64,000 bases of DNA from Streptomyces sp. NBC_01237 (GTDB taxonomy: Bacteria > Actinomycetota > Actinomycetes > Streptomycetales > Streptomycetaceae): the NCBI RefSeq assembly GCF_035917275.1, contig NZ_CP108508.1:2666001-2730000 (forward strand). Reading direction: 5' to 3'. Shown here in pieces: positions 39,022 through 47,751 of this stretch (position 1 is its first letter; the number at the start of each line of letters is the position of its first letter). The translations under genes and the position numbers were made by a program. The notes below the pieces were generated by a model, which made no database searches, was not told where the DNA came from, and saw only the letters and a program-made list of their open reading frames with translations.

Positions 39022-40440
39022 ATGGCGATCGACACTCCCCCTTCCCCTGCCTCCCCGGCCTCCCGCACCCCGGCACCCGCCGACGCCCCGGAACGGCTCT
39101 CCGGCCGGGCCCGGCTGGTCCTCTTCGTGCTGTGCGCCGCCCAGTTCATGGTGGCGCTCGACTTCTCCGTACTGAATGTGGCACTGCCGGTACTCGGCGA
39201 GGACCTGGGCCTGAGCACGTCCGGGCTGCAATGGGCGGTCACCGCGTTCGCCCTGCCGTCCGGCGGATTCCTGCTGCTGTTCGGCCGGATCGCCGATCTG
39301 TACGGCAGGCGCAGGCTGTTTCTCGCCGGGCTCGTCGTCTTCGGGGCTTCCTCGCTGCTGGCGACACTGGCCTGGGACCCGGCCTCGTTCCTGGCCGGGC
39401 GGGCGTTGCAAGGGCTCGGTGCGGCCGTGATCGTGCCGACCGGGATGTCGCTGCTGACCACCACGTTCCCGGAGGGCCCGCTGCGGGACCGGGCGCTGGG
39501 AATCAGCGGAACCCTGCTCTCGCTGGGCTTCACGGTGGGCATGGTGGCGGGCGGCGTACTGACCGACACACTGGGCTGGCGTTCCACGATGGGGCTGCTG
39601 AGCATCGCCGCCGCCGTGGTGCTGGTGCTGGCCCCGAAGGTGCTCGGCGAGTCGCGTACGACGGACCGGCCGAAGCTCGACGTGCCGGGCGCGGTGAGTG
39701 TGACCGGTGGTCTGCTGGCCCTGATCTACGCCCTGTCGACGGCGGCCGAGCGCGGGTTCGACGGCGCGGACGTCCTGGTCACGCTGGTCCTGGGCGTGGC
39801 CCTGCTGATCGCCTTCGTGGTCGTGGAGTCCCGCTCGGCGGCACCCCTGGTCTCGCTGCCGATGCTGCGGCGGCGGACGGTGGCCTTCGGGAATCTGGGC
39901 GGTCTGATCACCTTCTCGATGATGAGCACCGTCGTGTTCGTCCTGACCCTGTACCTCCAGGAGGTCCTGGACCTGTCCGCCCTCGGGACGGGGCTGGTCT
40001 TCGGGGTGCAGGGAGTGTTCTCGGTACTGGCCGGGATGTACGCCCCCAAGCTCATCGGCCGTATCGGCGCCCGCCGGACGCTGGCCCTGTCGCTGCTCGG
40101 CCAGGGCGTGTTCATCGGCGCGCTGCTGGGACTCGGCGAGGAGTCGGGCGTCCTGCTGGCGACCGCGGCCGTCTCACTGGCGAGCATGTGCCACCTGGGC
40201 GCGATCATCTCGTACGGCCTGGCGGTGACCTCGGGTGTCCCGGACGAGGAGCAGGGCCTGGCGACGGGGCTGGTCACCACGACCCAGCAGGTCGGCATCA
40301 CCGTCGGCATCCCGCTGCTGGGGGTGCTGGCGACCACGCAGGACGTGCTGTTCGACGGCGTACGGACGGTGGTGGCGGTGGCCGCGGCGATCCTGCTGGT
40401 GGCCGGAGCGGCGGTGGCGGCGGGGTTGCGCCGCGGATGA
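39022..40440 (+). CDS. MFS drug exporter, DHA2 type (second copy)
   Basis: A 472-residue membrane protein with about 14 hydrophobic segments. Motif D1 (MVALDFSVLNVALPVL) is in the first segment, motif A (GRIADLYGRRRLF) follows the second, and motif C-type GISGTLLSLGFTVGMVAGG is in the fifth. The ATG at 39022 follows AGGGTGGGG. It shares family, layout and regulator type with the exporter at 20.9 kb, but the two are clearly diverged. The substrate is unknown. Confidence 0.9.
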   Translation: MAIDTPPSPASPASRTPAPADAPERLSGRARLVLFVLCAAQFMVALDFSVLNVALPVLGEDLGLSTSGLQWAVTAFALPSGGFLLLFGRIADLYGRRRLFLAGLVVFGASSLLATLAWDPASFLAGRALQGLGAAVIVPTGMSLLTTTFPEGPLRDRALGISGTLLSLGFTVGMVAGGVLTDTLGWRSTMGLLSIAAAVVLVLAPKVLGESRTTDRPKLDVPGAVSVTGGLLALIYALSTAAERGFDGADVLVTLVLGVALLIAFVVVESRSAAPLVSLPMLRRRTVAFGNLGGLITFSMMSTVVFVLTLYLQEVLDLSALGTGLVFGVQGVFSVLAGMYAPKLIGRIGARRTLALSLLGQGVFIGALLGLGEESGVLLATAAVSLASMCHLGAIISYGLAVTSGVPDEEQGLATGLVTTTQQVGITVGIPLLGVLATTQDVLFDGVRTVVAVAAAILLVAGAAVAAGLRRG

Positions 40441-40449
40441 ACAGGCCCA

Positions 40450-40490
40450 CGGGCCCGCTCCACGGCAGGTCACACCGTGGAGCGGGCCCG
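40450..40490. terminator. Perfect 16-bp convergent hairpin
   Basis: Arms 40450-40465 and 40475-40490 with a 9-base loop, between the exporter stop (40440) and the MmcQ-like stop (40523). Confidence 0.9.
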
Positions 40491-40522
40491 CGGGGGCGTG
40501 CGAGGACCGTGGCCGGGGCGCG

Positions 40523-40876
40523 CTACGGCCGGTCCAGCCGCAGCCGTTCCGCTTTCGGCAGGCCCGCCACCACCAGGTCGTACGAGTCCTCGATCAGCTC
40601 GCGCAGCTTCCGGTCCGGCACCCCGGAGACCGTCACCGTGTTCCAGTGGCGTTTGTTCATGTGCCAGCCGGGGACGATCGCGGCATGCTCCTCCCGGAGC
40701 CGTACCGCCTCGTCCGGGTCGCACTTCAGGTTGACCGTCAGTGGCCGCCCGTCCAGCGCGCTGAGCGCGAACATCTTGCCGAGCACCTTGAAGACCGAGG
40801 TCTCCGGGCCGAACGGGAACTCCTCCGCGCTCGCGTTGAACTCCAGGCAGAACGCCCTCAGCCGCTCCGGTGTCAT
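40523..40876 (-). CDS. MmcQ/YjbR family DNA-binding-like protein
   Basis: A 117-residue protein of the MmcQ/YjbR family, small proteins with a CyaY-like fold whose role is unsettled. Key stretches are EEFPFGPETSVFKVLGKMFAL, LTVNLKCDPDEA and the terminal NKRHWNTV followed by a helix with LIEDSYDLV. The ATG at 40876 overlaps the stop of the CBS-domain gene in ATGA, so translation is coupled. It is the last gene of the ybeY-CNNM unit, ahead of the bidirectional terminator. Confidence 0.87.
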   Translation of the reverse strand: MTPERLRAFCLEFNASAEEFPFGPETSVFKVLGKMFALSALDGRPLTVNLKCDPDEAVRLREEHAAIVPGWHMNKRHWNTVTVSGVPDRKLRELIEDSYDLVVAGLPKAERLRLDRP

Positions 40877-42156
40877 TCCGCTTGTGCCCCTTCCGGCTCC
40901 ACCAGCACCGTGACGATCTTGTTCCGCCGGCCCGCCGGGGACTCCGCGGTCAGTCGGAGCTTCCTGCTGTCGGGCAGGTCGACCACCGCGGACGCACCGG
41001 CGATCGGGACCCGGCCGAGCGCCTTCGCGAGAAGCCCGCCGACCGTCTCCACGTCCTCGTCGTCGTACTCGTCGATCCCGAACAGCTCGCCGAGGTCGCC
41101 GATGTCGAGGCGTGCGGTCACCCGGTAGCAGCCGTTCTCCAGCTCCTGGACCGGCGGGAGTTCGCGGTCGTACTCGTCGGTGATCTCGCCGACGATCTCC
41201 TCCAGGATGTCCTCGATCGTGACGATGCCGGCCGTGCCGCCGTACTCGTCGATGACGACCGCGACATGGCTGCGGTCCTGCTGCATCTCCCGCAGCAGGT
41301 CCCCGGCGTTCTTCGTGTCCGGCACGAACGCCGCGGGCCGCATCGCCGTGGAGACCAGATCGGCCTCCGACTCCCGGTTGATGTGCGTCTTGCGGACCAG
41401 GTCCTTGAGATAGACGATGCCGACTATGTCGTCCTCGTTCTCCCCGGTCACCGGAATCCGCGAGAAACCGGAGCGCAGGGCGAGCGTCAGGGCCTGCCGG
41501 ATCGTCTTGTAGCGCTCGATGCAGACCAGGTCGGTGCGCGGCACCATCACTTCGCGCACGAGCGTGTCGCCCAGCTCGAAGACCGAGTGCACCATGCGGC
41601 GCTCGTCGTCCTCGATCAGCGACTCCGCCTCCGCGAGGTCGACCATCGCCCGCAGTTCCGCCTCGCTGGCGAACGGGCCCTTGCGGAACCCCTTGCCGGG
41701 GGTGAGCGCGTTGCCGAGGAGGATCAGCAGCTGGGGGATCGGGCCCATGACCCTGGCCAGCGGCAGCAGGACGTACGCCGCCGCCGTCGCCGTGTTCAGC
41801 GGGTGCTGGCGGCCGATGGTGCGCGGGGAGACCCCGATAGCGACATAGCTGACGAGGACCATCACGCCCATCGCCACGGCCAGCGCCTCCCACGTCTGCG
41901 GGAACTCCTTCAGGCAGGCGTAGGTGACGAGCACCCCGGCGGACATCTCGCAGGCGACCCGCACCAGCAGGGCCACATTGAGATAGCGGGTCGGGTCGGC
42001 CGCGATCTGCGCCAGCTTCGCGCTGCCGCGCCGCCCCGCCCGTACCGCCTCCGCCGCCCGGAAGCTCGACGTGCGGGCGATGCCCGTCTCCGCGCAGGCC
42101 GCCAGCCAGCCGACGACGACCAGCAGAACGGCACCCGTGATGAGCGGGAGGCTCAC
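40873..42156 (-). CDS. CNNM/HlyC-family membrane protein with CBS domains
   Basis: A 427-residue protein of the CorC/CNNM type, thought to take part in magnesium or cobalt efflux. The N-terminal DUF21 membrane domain (about residues 1-180) has four hydrophobic segments. A CBS pair follows with [20 protein letters not shown] and [25 protein letters not shown]. The C-terminal CorC/HlyC domain has [13 protein letters not shown] and the [10 protein letters not shown] stretch. The GTG at 42156 overlaps the ybeY stop as GTGA. The order ybeY then this gene is conserved in many actinobacteria. Confidence 0.9.
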   Translation of the reverse strand: MSLPLITGAVLLVVVGWLAACAETGIARTSSFRAAEAVRAGRRGSAKLAQIAADPTRYLNVALLVRVACEMSAGVLVTYACLKEFPQTWEALAVAMGVMVLVSYVAIGVSPRTIGRQHPLNTATAAAYVLLPLARVMGPIPQLLILLGNALTPGKGFRKGPFASEAELRAMVDLAEAESLIEDDERRMVHSVFELGDTLVREVMVPRTDLVCIERYKTIRQALTLALRSGFSRIPVTGENEDDIVGIVYLKDLVRKTHINRESEADLVSTAMRPAAFVPDTKNAGDLLREMQQDRSHVAVVIDEYGGTAGIVTIEDILEEIVGEITDEYDRELPPVQELENGCYRVTARLDIGDLGELFGIDEYDDEDVETVGGLLAKALGRVPIAGASAVVDLPDSRKLRLTAESPAGRRNKIVTVLVEPEGAQAE

Positions 42157-42650
42157 GAGACGGTGGGGGCGGGCGAGGCGCCGGTGAGTCCGTGCTCGCC
42201 GCGCCAGCCGTCGACGATGGCCGCCTGAAGACCGAACATCTCGGCCTTCTCGTCCGGCTCCTCGTGGTCGTAGCCCAGCAGATGCAGCACTCCATGAACG
42301 GTCAGGAGCTGAAGCTCCTCGTCCATGGAGTGCTGGGTCTCCGCCTCTTCGCCCTGCTTCTTCGCGACCTCCGGGCAGAGCACGATGTCACCGAGGAGCC
42401 CCTGCGGGGGCTCCTCGTCGTCCTTGGCCGGCGGACGCAGTTCGTCCATCGGGAAGGACATGACATCCGTCGGACCGGGGAGGTCCATCCACTGGATGTG
42501 GAGCTGCTCCATGGCGTCGGTGTCCACCACGATCACCGAGAGTTCGGACAGCGGGTGGATCCGCATCCGGGCGAGCGCGTAGCGGGCGATGTCGAGGATC
42601 GCCTGCTCGTCGACCTCGGTTCCGGACTCGTTGTTGACGTCGATCGACAT
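42153..42650 (-). CDS. ybeY: Endoribonuclease YbeY
   Basis: A 165-residue metal-dependent RNase that matures the 3' end of 16S rRNA and takes part in ribosome quality control. The zinc site [11 protein letters not shown] is complete, with the three histidines in place. The upstream [10 protein letters not shown] and [13 protein letters not shown] motifs are family markers. The ATG at 42650 starts 12 bases after the phoH stop. It forms an operon with phoH upstream and the CNNM-type gene downstream. Confidence 0.95.
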   Translation of the reverse strand: MSIDVNNESGTEVDEQAILDIARYALARMRIHPLSELSVIVVDTDAMEQLHIQWMDLPGPTDVMSFPMDELRPPAKDDEEPPQGLLGDIVLCPEVAKKQGEEAETQHSMDEELQLLTVHGVLHLLGYDHEEPDEKAEMFGLQAAIVDGWRGEHGLTGASPAPTVS

Positions 42651-42662
42651 GGTGCGCTGCGA

Positions 42663-44759
42663 CTACTTCCCGTTGTGGCTGTCTCGGCTGTCGTACTTCT
42701 CGTACGCGTCGACGATACGGCCGACCAGCTTGTGCCGGACGACATCCTGGGAGGTGAGCCGGGAGAAGTGCACGTCCTCGACACCCTCCAGGATGTCCTG
42801 CACCTGCCGCAGACCGCTCTTGGTGCCGCTCGGCAGGTCGACCTGGGTGACGTCACCGGTGACGACGATCTTCGAGTCGAAGCCGAGCCGGGTGAGGAAC
42901 ATCTTCATCTGCTCGGCGCTGGTGTTCTGCGCCTCGTCGAGAATGATGAAGGCGTCATTCAGGGTGTTGTGCGTCAGCAGATAGTCCTGGGTGACGTACA
43001 GCGAGTCCTCGGCCGCCACCTGAATGCACACGGCCTCCTCACGGCCCGCCGGCTCGATGCTGTCGATGAAGCGCATGGGGCGTCCGCCGCCCCCGGCAGC
43101 GTGGTACGTGTCCGCCTTGCGGGCGAGGCGGAAGGGCTCGATGCCCTCGGGAAGACGGATATCGACGACATGGGCGTCATAGCGGTGGTGCACCTCCCGC
43201 CCCTGGGCGAGGCCGGGTGCCCGCCCTTCGGCGGACCGGCGGCGCGTGTACGCGACGCCTCCCAGCGACCGCACGAGGGCGATCACATCGTCCCGCAGGG
43301 CGATCGACGACGTCGAGTACTGGATACGGCAGGTGCGGTCCGCCTGTGTGACCGGACCGCCGTCGGAGTCGAGGAGCCCCTGCAGCACTCCCAGGCGCAC
43401 CTCGGCGGAGTTGAGCAGATAGCCGTCCGGGACGAACTTGGAGTGCGACCGGGTCCCCAGCAGGTCCAGCTGACGCAGGATGCCGGTGACGGGGTTCTCC
43501 AGGGTGACCACGTCGCCCGGCGCCTTGATCCGGTTAAGAACGTAGTCCGGCCCGCCCCGGTGCCGCAGGGTGACGCCCGTAAGCGCTCCCTCCAGTGCCT
43601 CGGCCAGCTCCGGGTCGGCCGTGGCGTACGACGGCGTGGTGGAGCCGGTGAGGCATCCGTCGCCGAGCAGGAGCCCCAGCGCGTACGGATCCATGGGAAC
43701 GTCACGCTCGGGGTGGCTCACCGGCGCGGTCAGCATCGGCAGCTCGTAGCGGCGGGCGTGCGCCGCGCGGAGGTCGCCGATCATCTCCCGGGTCTCCAGG
43801 ACCCGCCACGGCTTGTCGCGGCGGCGGTCGGAGGCCGTGCGAACGGTCCACAGGTGCTCGCCGCAGCACAGCGTCCAGGAGCCGTCCTGTGCGCTGACGC
43901 GGTAGATGTCCTTCTCGCCCTGCGGGTAGACGCCCAGCACCGGGGTCGGCTCGCCGTTCGACCCGATGACGAGGTCACCGACCCGGAGATCGCCGATGGG
44001 GCACCAGCCGTCCGGCGTCAGGACGTTGGTGAAGACGGGTTGCGCCCGGCCACGCATATAGGCCAGCGGCGCCACCTCGATCGTGCCCGCCGCCATCAGC
44101 CGCGGGATCGAGTCGGGGTCGAGCATGTCGTGGAGTGCGTCGTAGAGCGGGCGCAGATACGGGTCGATCTTGTCGAAGAGCGTGCCCGGCAGGAAGCCGA
44201 GCCGCTCCCCCGCCTCGACGGCGGGCCGGGTCAGGATGATCCGGCTGACCTGCTTGGACTGGAGGGCCTGGACCGCCTTCGCCATGGCGAGGTAGGTCTT
44301 GCCCGTGCCGGCGGGTCCGATGCCGAAGACGATCGTGTGCTTGTCGATCGCGTCGACGTACCGCTTCTGGTTGAGGGTCTTGGGGCGGATGGTGCGGCCG
44401 CGGCTGGAGAGGATGTTCTGTGTGAGCACCTCGGCGGGTGTCTCGCCGTGCGGGCCCCCCTGCCCGTTGCCGCTCGCCCGGAGCATGGCGATCGACCGTT
44501 CCACTGCGTCCTCCGTCATCGGCTGCCCGGTGCGGAGCACCAGCATCATCTCGTCGAACAAGCGCTGGATCAGGGCGACATCGGCTGCCTCGCCCGTGGC
44601 ACTGATCTCGTTGCCCCGGACATGGATGTCGGCCGCCGGGAAAGCCGTTTCGATCACGCGCAGCAGCGAGTCGCCCGATCCCAGGAGCATCACCATGGGG
44701 TGTGCGGCCGGAATCCTGATCTGGGCACGCGCCTGCGGCTGTGTGGGTGTCTGAGTCAT
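42663..44759 (-). CDS. phoH: PhoH-like ATPase interrupted by an intein
   Basis: A 698-residue precursor in one frame. Residues 1-238 and 599-698 join to a 338-residue PhoH-like P-loop protein; residues 239-598 are an intein. The host has Walker A GPAGTGKTYLA (about 148-158) and Walker B AFIILDEAQNTS just after the intein. PhoH proteins are ATPases tied to RNA metabolism and often neighbour ybeY, as here. The uninterrupted sequence MRGR-TLNDAF is the expected host junction. The ATG at 44759 was preferred; 44783 is in frame. Splicing must occur for a working ATPase. Confidence 0.93.
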   Translation of the reverse strand: MTQTPTQPQARAQIRIPAAHPMVMLLGSGDSLLRVIETAFPAADIHVRGNEISATGEAADVALIQRLFDEMMLVLRTGQPMTEDAVERSIAMLRASGNGQGGPHGETPAEVLTQNILSSRGRTIRPKTLNQKRYVDAIDKHTIVFGIGPAGTGKTYLAMAKAVQALQSKQVSRIILTRPAVEAGERLGFLPGTLFDKIDPYLRPLYDALHDMLDPDSIPRLMAAGTIEVAPLAYMRGRAQPVFTNVLTPDGWCPIGDLRVGDLVIGSNGEPTPVLGVYPQGEKDIYRVSAQDGSWTLCCGEHLWTVRTASDRRRDKPWRVLETREMIGDLRAAHARRYELPMLTAPVSHPERDVPMDPYALGLLLGDGCLTGSTTPSYATADPELAEALEGALTGVTLRHRGGPDYVLNRIKAPGDVVTLENPVTGILRQLDLLGTRSHSKFVPDGYLLNSAEVRLGVLQGLLDSDGGPVTQADRTCRIQYSTSSIALRDDVIALVRSLGGVAYTRRRSAEGRAPGLAQGREVHHRYDAHVVDIRLPEGIEPFRLARKADTYHAAGGGGRPMRFIDSIEPAGREEAVCIQVAAEDSLYVTQDYLLTHNTLNDAFIILDEAQNTSAEQMKMFLTRLGFDSKIVVTGDVTQVDLPSGTKSGLRQVQDILEGVEDVHFSRLTSQDVVRHKLVGRIVDAYEKYDSRDSHNGK
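42966..44045 (-). mobile_element. Class 3 (W-C-T) intein with LAGLIDADG endonuclease, inserted in PhoH
   Basis: 360 residues, A1 to N360. Block A is AQPVFTNVLTPDGWCPIGDL and begins with Ala, not Cys or Ser. W66 in GEHLWTV (block B), C340 in AVCIQV (block F) and T358 in LLTHN (block G) make up the W-C-T signature of class 3 inteins, in which the block F cysteine starts splicing. The +1 residue is Thr. Two dodecapeptides, YALGLLLGDG (121-130) and LQGLLDSDGG (221-230), mark a LAGLIDADG homing endonuclease. The insertion site is the conserved MRGR/TLNDAF junction before Walker B. The base composition matches the host gene, so the intein is not a very recent arrival. Confidence 0.9.
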
Positions 44760-44896
44760 GGGCCGGCCCTCGGGCCTGCGCATACCTCCCGTTGCAGGGT
44801 TCTCGCTGCTCGACAACCTCTGGATTACCAAGCCTACGACTCGCCACCGACAACACCGAGAGGTTTTACCGGGCACGTGTTCGCCGGCTCACCCGC

Positions 44897-46000
44897 TCAC
44901 TGACGGAAGCCGATCGTCGGCACCGCGCGGCGCAGCGGCCAGGAGCGGGCGGCGGCGGGCAGCAGTTCCTGGAGGAACGCGTACCGCTCCAGCGCGGCCG
45001 GGTCCTGGTCGGCGCAGGTGCGCACCTGCTGCCACCAGGCGGCGATCTCCACCCAGCCGGGAGCCGACAGCGAACCGCCGAACTCCTGCACCGAGAGGGC
45101 CGCGGTCAGCCCGGCGAAGGCCAGCCGGTCGGCCAGCGGCCAGTTGGCGAGGGTTCCGGTGACGAACCCGGCGACGAAGACATCACCGGCCCCGGTCGGA
45201 TCGAGTGCCGCCACGGCGATGGCGGGCACCTCGGCCGTGGCGCCGGTCCGCCCGTCGACGGCGTACGCGCCTTCCGCGCCCAGGGTGACCACGGCGAGGG
45301 GCACGCGGTCGGCGAGTGCGTGGGCGGCGGCTCGCGGGCAGTCGGTGCGGGTGTAGCGCATCGCCTCCTCGGCGTTGGGCAGGAACGCCTCGCAGTGCGC
45401 CAGGTCCGGCAGCGCGTCCAGGTCCCAGCGGCCGGTCTCGTCCCAGCCGACGTCGCCGAAGATCCGGGCGCCGTGCCGGGCGGCGGAGGCCACCCAGGGT
45501 TCGCTGCGGCCCGGGGCGAGCGAGGCGATGGCGGCCCGTGCGCGCGGCGGGCAGTGCGGGAACGTCCGGCCGGGCACGGTGGCCATGGCGGGGGCCGGCG
45601 CCTCGTGGCCGTGGGAGACCATCGTCCGCTCGCCCTCGTAGGCCATGGAGACCGTGACCGGTGAGTGCCAGCCGGGGACGGTGTGGGACATCGACAGGTC
45701 GATGCCTTCGCCCTGTTCGAGGGCGTCCCAGCAGTACTCCCCGTAGTGGTCGTCGCCGAAGGCCGCGGCCAGTGAGGTGTGCAGGCCGAGCCGGGCGAGG
45801 GCGGTGGCCATGTTGGCGACACCGCCGGGGCTGGAGCCCATGCCCCGTGCCCAGGACTCGGTGCCGCGCACCGGGGCGCTGTCCAGCCCGGTGAAGATGA
45901 TGTCGAGGAAGACCGTGCCGGTCAGGAAGACGTCGCACGCGGGGTCCTGCGGGGCGCGCAGCGCCAGCAGCGGGTCGATGCCTGGAATGTCTGTGCTCAC
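44897..46000 (-). CDS. PfkB-family carbohydrate kinase
   Basis: A 367-residue sugar or nucleoside kinase of the ribokinase family. The N-terminal motif GSSPGGVANMATALARLG binds the sugar, and the C-terminal DPTGAGDVFVAGF carries the catalytic aspartate and the ATP anion hole. The substrate cannot be told from sequence. The GTG at 46000 gives MSTDIPG. It diverges from an MFS gene across a 390-base gap with a Crp-like dyad, so the two may be co-regulated. It is 137 bases from phoH, which starts at 44759. Confidence 0.87.
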   Translation of the reverse strand: MSTDIPGIDPLLALRAPQDPACDVFLTGTVFLDIIFTGLDSAPVRGTESWARGMGSSPGGVANMATALARLGLHTSLAAAFGDDHYGEYCWDALEQGEGIDLSMSHTVPGWHSPVTVSMAYEGERTMVSHGHEAPAPAMATVPGRTFPHCPPRARAAIASLAPGRSEPWVASAARHGARIFGDVGWDETGRWDLDALPDLAHCEAFLPNAEEAMRYTRTDCPRAAAHALADRVPLAVVTLGAEGAYAVDGRTGATAEVPAIAVAALDPTGAGDVFVAGFVTGTLANWPLADRLAFAGLTAALSVQEFGGSLSAPGWVEIAAWWQQVRTCADQDPAALERYAFLQELLPAAARSWPLRRAVPTIGFRQ

Positions 46001-46392
46001 CGTGCGCTCCCCGGCCGTGGCGGATCTGGTCCGTGCGTTCGCTGCGCGATCCGGTCAGTGTGCCCGATTCGCGTCGCCGGATGGGGCGTTTGCGCCGTGC
46101 CGCTCAGACCGACCTGACCTGCATAAACATGCGCTGTTACCCGGCTCCGGAGTGCATAAACGCATAAGTGACCTAGATCACACTGGAGCGGCTTTCGATC
46201 GACTGGGAGCACTTGATACAAATTGGCCCGCGAGCACCGTTGGGGGCTGTTACCGACGAGTGCCCCATCTCCCCTCATTTTCCGCTTTTCCCCCTTGCCC
46301 CACCCCTGTCTTCACCCTGGCTTCACCCCCCTCGCTCCACCCTCCCCGCCTTGCCACCCCCTGCCTTCTCAGGCATGTCTTCAGGAACGCCC
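46001..46392. other. Divergent intergenic region, kinase/MFS
   Basis: About 390 bases with no convincing gene. The left half holds the operator-like sites at 46120-46181. The right half is a C- and T-rich tract (46260-46370). Confidence 0.6.
46120..46181. promoter_or_regulatory. GCATAA repeats and GTGA-N6-TCAC dyad
   Basis: TGCATAAAC occurs at 46120-46128 and 46153-46161, 33 bases apart, with a third GCATAA at 46162-46167. Directly next to it is GTGACCTAGATCAC (46168-46181), a perfect dyad outside the spacer, fitting a Crp-like site. This cluster probably controls the kinase, the MFS gene or both. Confidence 0.55.
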
Positions 46393-47751
46393 ATGTCCTC
46401 GCGCCCTCGCGCCGCGTGGCCCTTGGTTGCCGTGTTCACCGCCGGTTACCTCGCCGCCTATCTGCTCCCCACCATCGTCGGCCGGCTCAGCGTCCATCTG
46501 GGCCTCAGTGCGGCCCAGGCCGGCCTGGTCGGCAGTGCACTCCTGCTGAGTTCGGCCAGTGCCGGTTTCACTCTGGCGGGCCGCGTCGAGCGCTGGGGGG
46601 CGCGGAGACCGGCACGTATCGGACTGACGCTGGCGATAGTGGGCTACGGCTGTGCCGCGCTGGCCGGGTCCGTTCCGCTGGTGGTCCTGGGCGCGATGAT
46701 CGGTGGCCTCGGTTCCGGTACGGCGACCGCCGTCGCCGCGGCCGGGATCGCCGCCCAGCGCGACCCGCACCGGACCTCGTCGCTCGGGCTGCTCACCGTC
46801 TCCGCGACCGCGGGCGCCCTCTATCTGACGATCCCGCACCTGGAAGGCGGCCACCGGCTGCCGTTCGCCTCGATCGCGCTGGTCGCCCTGCTCGTCTGGC
46901 CCGCCACCGCACGGCTCGGTACCGCCACGGCGGCGCAGAGCCCGGCGCAGGTCTCCGGACGCCTGCCGCACCGCCGCTCCGGTCTGGTGCTGGCGGCCGG
47001 GATGCTCATCTGGTCCATGGCGCAGAACGCGCTGTGGGGTGTGAGCAGCCGCATCGGTGTCGCACAGGTGGGGCTCTCCGAGGTCACCATCGGCGCGGTG
47101 TTCGCCGCCGCGCTCGGAGCCGGGCTGCTCGGTGTGATGGGTGCCGGAATGCTGGGCGCGCGGCTCGGCAGGGCGGTGCCGATCGGTCTCGGCACGATGA
47201 TCATCGCGGTGAGCATCGTGCTCAGTTCCTCGGCGCGGGACCTCGGTTCGTTCGCGACCGGCGAGATCCTGTGGAACACCGTCTACCCGGTGGTCCTGTC
47301 GTATCTGATCGGCCTCGCCGCCTCGCTGGACATACGCGGTCGCTGGGCGGTCCTCGCGGGCTCGGCCTCGTCCGTCGGGGTGGCCTGCGGCCCGCTCCTG
47401 GGCAGTGTGCTCTCCGAGCAGGCCGGTTACCCGGCGATGGGCCTGGTCCTGGGAGCGGTCACGCTGCTGGTGGCGGCCCCCGTCACCGCCGTCGCGCTGC
47501 ACACCGGTGGCCGTCCGCTGGTGCCCGGTTCGGTCCGCCGTCGCGGTGGTGCCCCGGCCGCGCTGCTCGCCGCGACCACCGGTGGCCTGCCCGGCGCCGT
47601 GCCCAAGCTCGGTTCACCGGAACAGGCCGTCACGGAGCTCGTGGTGCCCGCCCTGCGCCGCAGGCGCCTGGGCCGGAACGCGTTCCGGACGGCCGGTCCG
47701 GCGGGCGGGTCCGGTCAGTCGAACGCGTACGCCTCGACCTCGGAGAGGTAG
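46393..47751 (+). CDS. MFS transporter
   Basis: A 452-residue membrane protein with 12 or so hydrophobic segments. The N-terminal half has AAYLLPTIVGRLSVHLGLS followed by RVERWGARRPARIGL in the place of motif A. The pattern is that of a small-molecule MFS carrier without strong drug-exporter motifs. The ATG at 46393 has AGGAA 6 bases upstream; 46375 is also in frame. The C-terminal 50 residues are hydrophilic, and the last 37 bases overlap the convergent deaminase gene. The substrate is unknown, but the divergent sugar kinase suggests a sugar or nucleoside. Confidence 0.82.
   Translation: MSSRPRAAWPLVAVFTAGYLAAYLLPTIVGRLSVHLGLSAAQAGLVGSALLLSSASAGFTLAGRVERWGARRPARIGLTLAIVGYGCAALAGSVPLVVLGAMIGGLGSGTATAVAAAGIAAQRDPHRTSSLGLLTVSATAGALYLTIPHLEGGHRLPFASIALVALLVWPATARLGTATAAQSPAQVSGRLPHRRSGLVLAAGMLIWSMAQNALWGVSSRIGVAQVGLSEVTIGAVFAAALGAGLLGVMGAGMLGARLGRAVPIGLGTMIIAVSIVLSSSARDLGSFATGEILWNTVYPVVLSYLIGLAASLDIRGRWAVLAGSASSVGVACGPLLGSVLSEQAGYPAMGLVLGAVTLLVAAPVTAVALHTGGRPLVPGSVRRRGGAPAALLAATTGGLPGAVPKLGSPEQAVTELVVPALRRRRLGRNAFRTAGPAGGSGQSNAYASTSER

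Noticed and set aside
42192..44903. A 903-codon plus-strand open frame opposite ybeY and phoH
   Set aside because: Same cause; it runs across two real genes and the intein without any domain.
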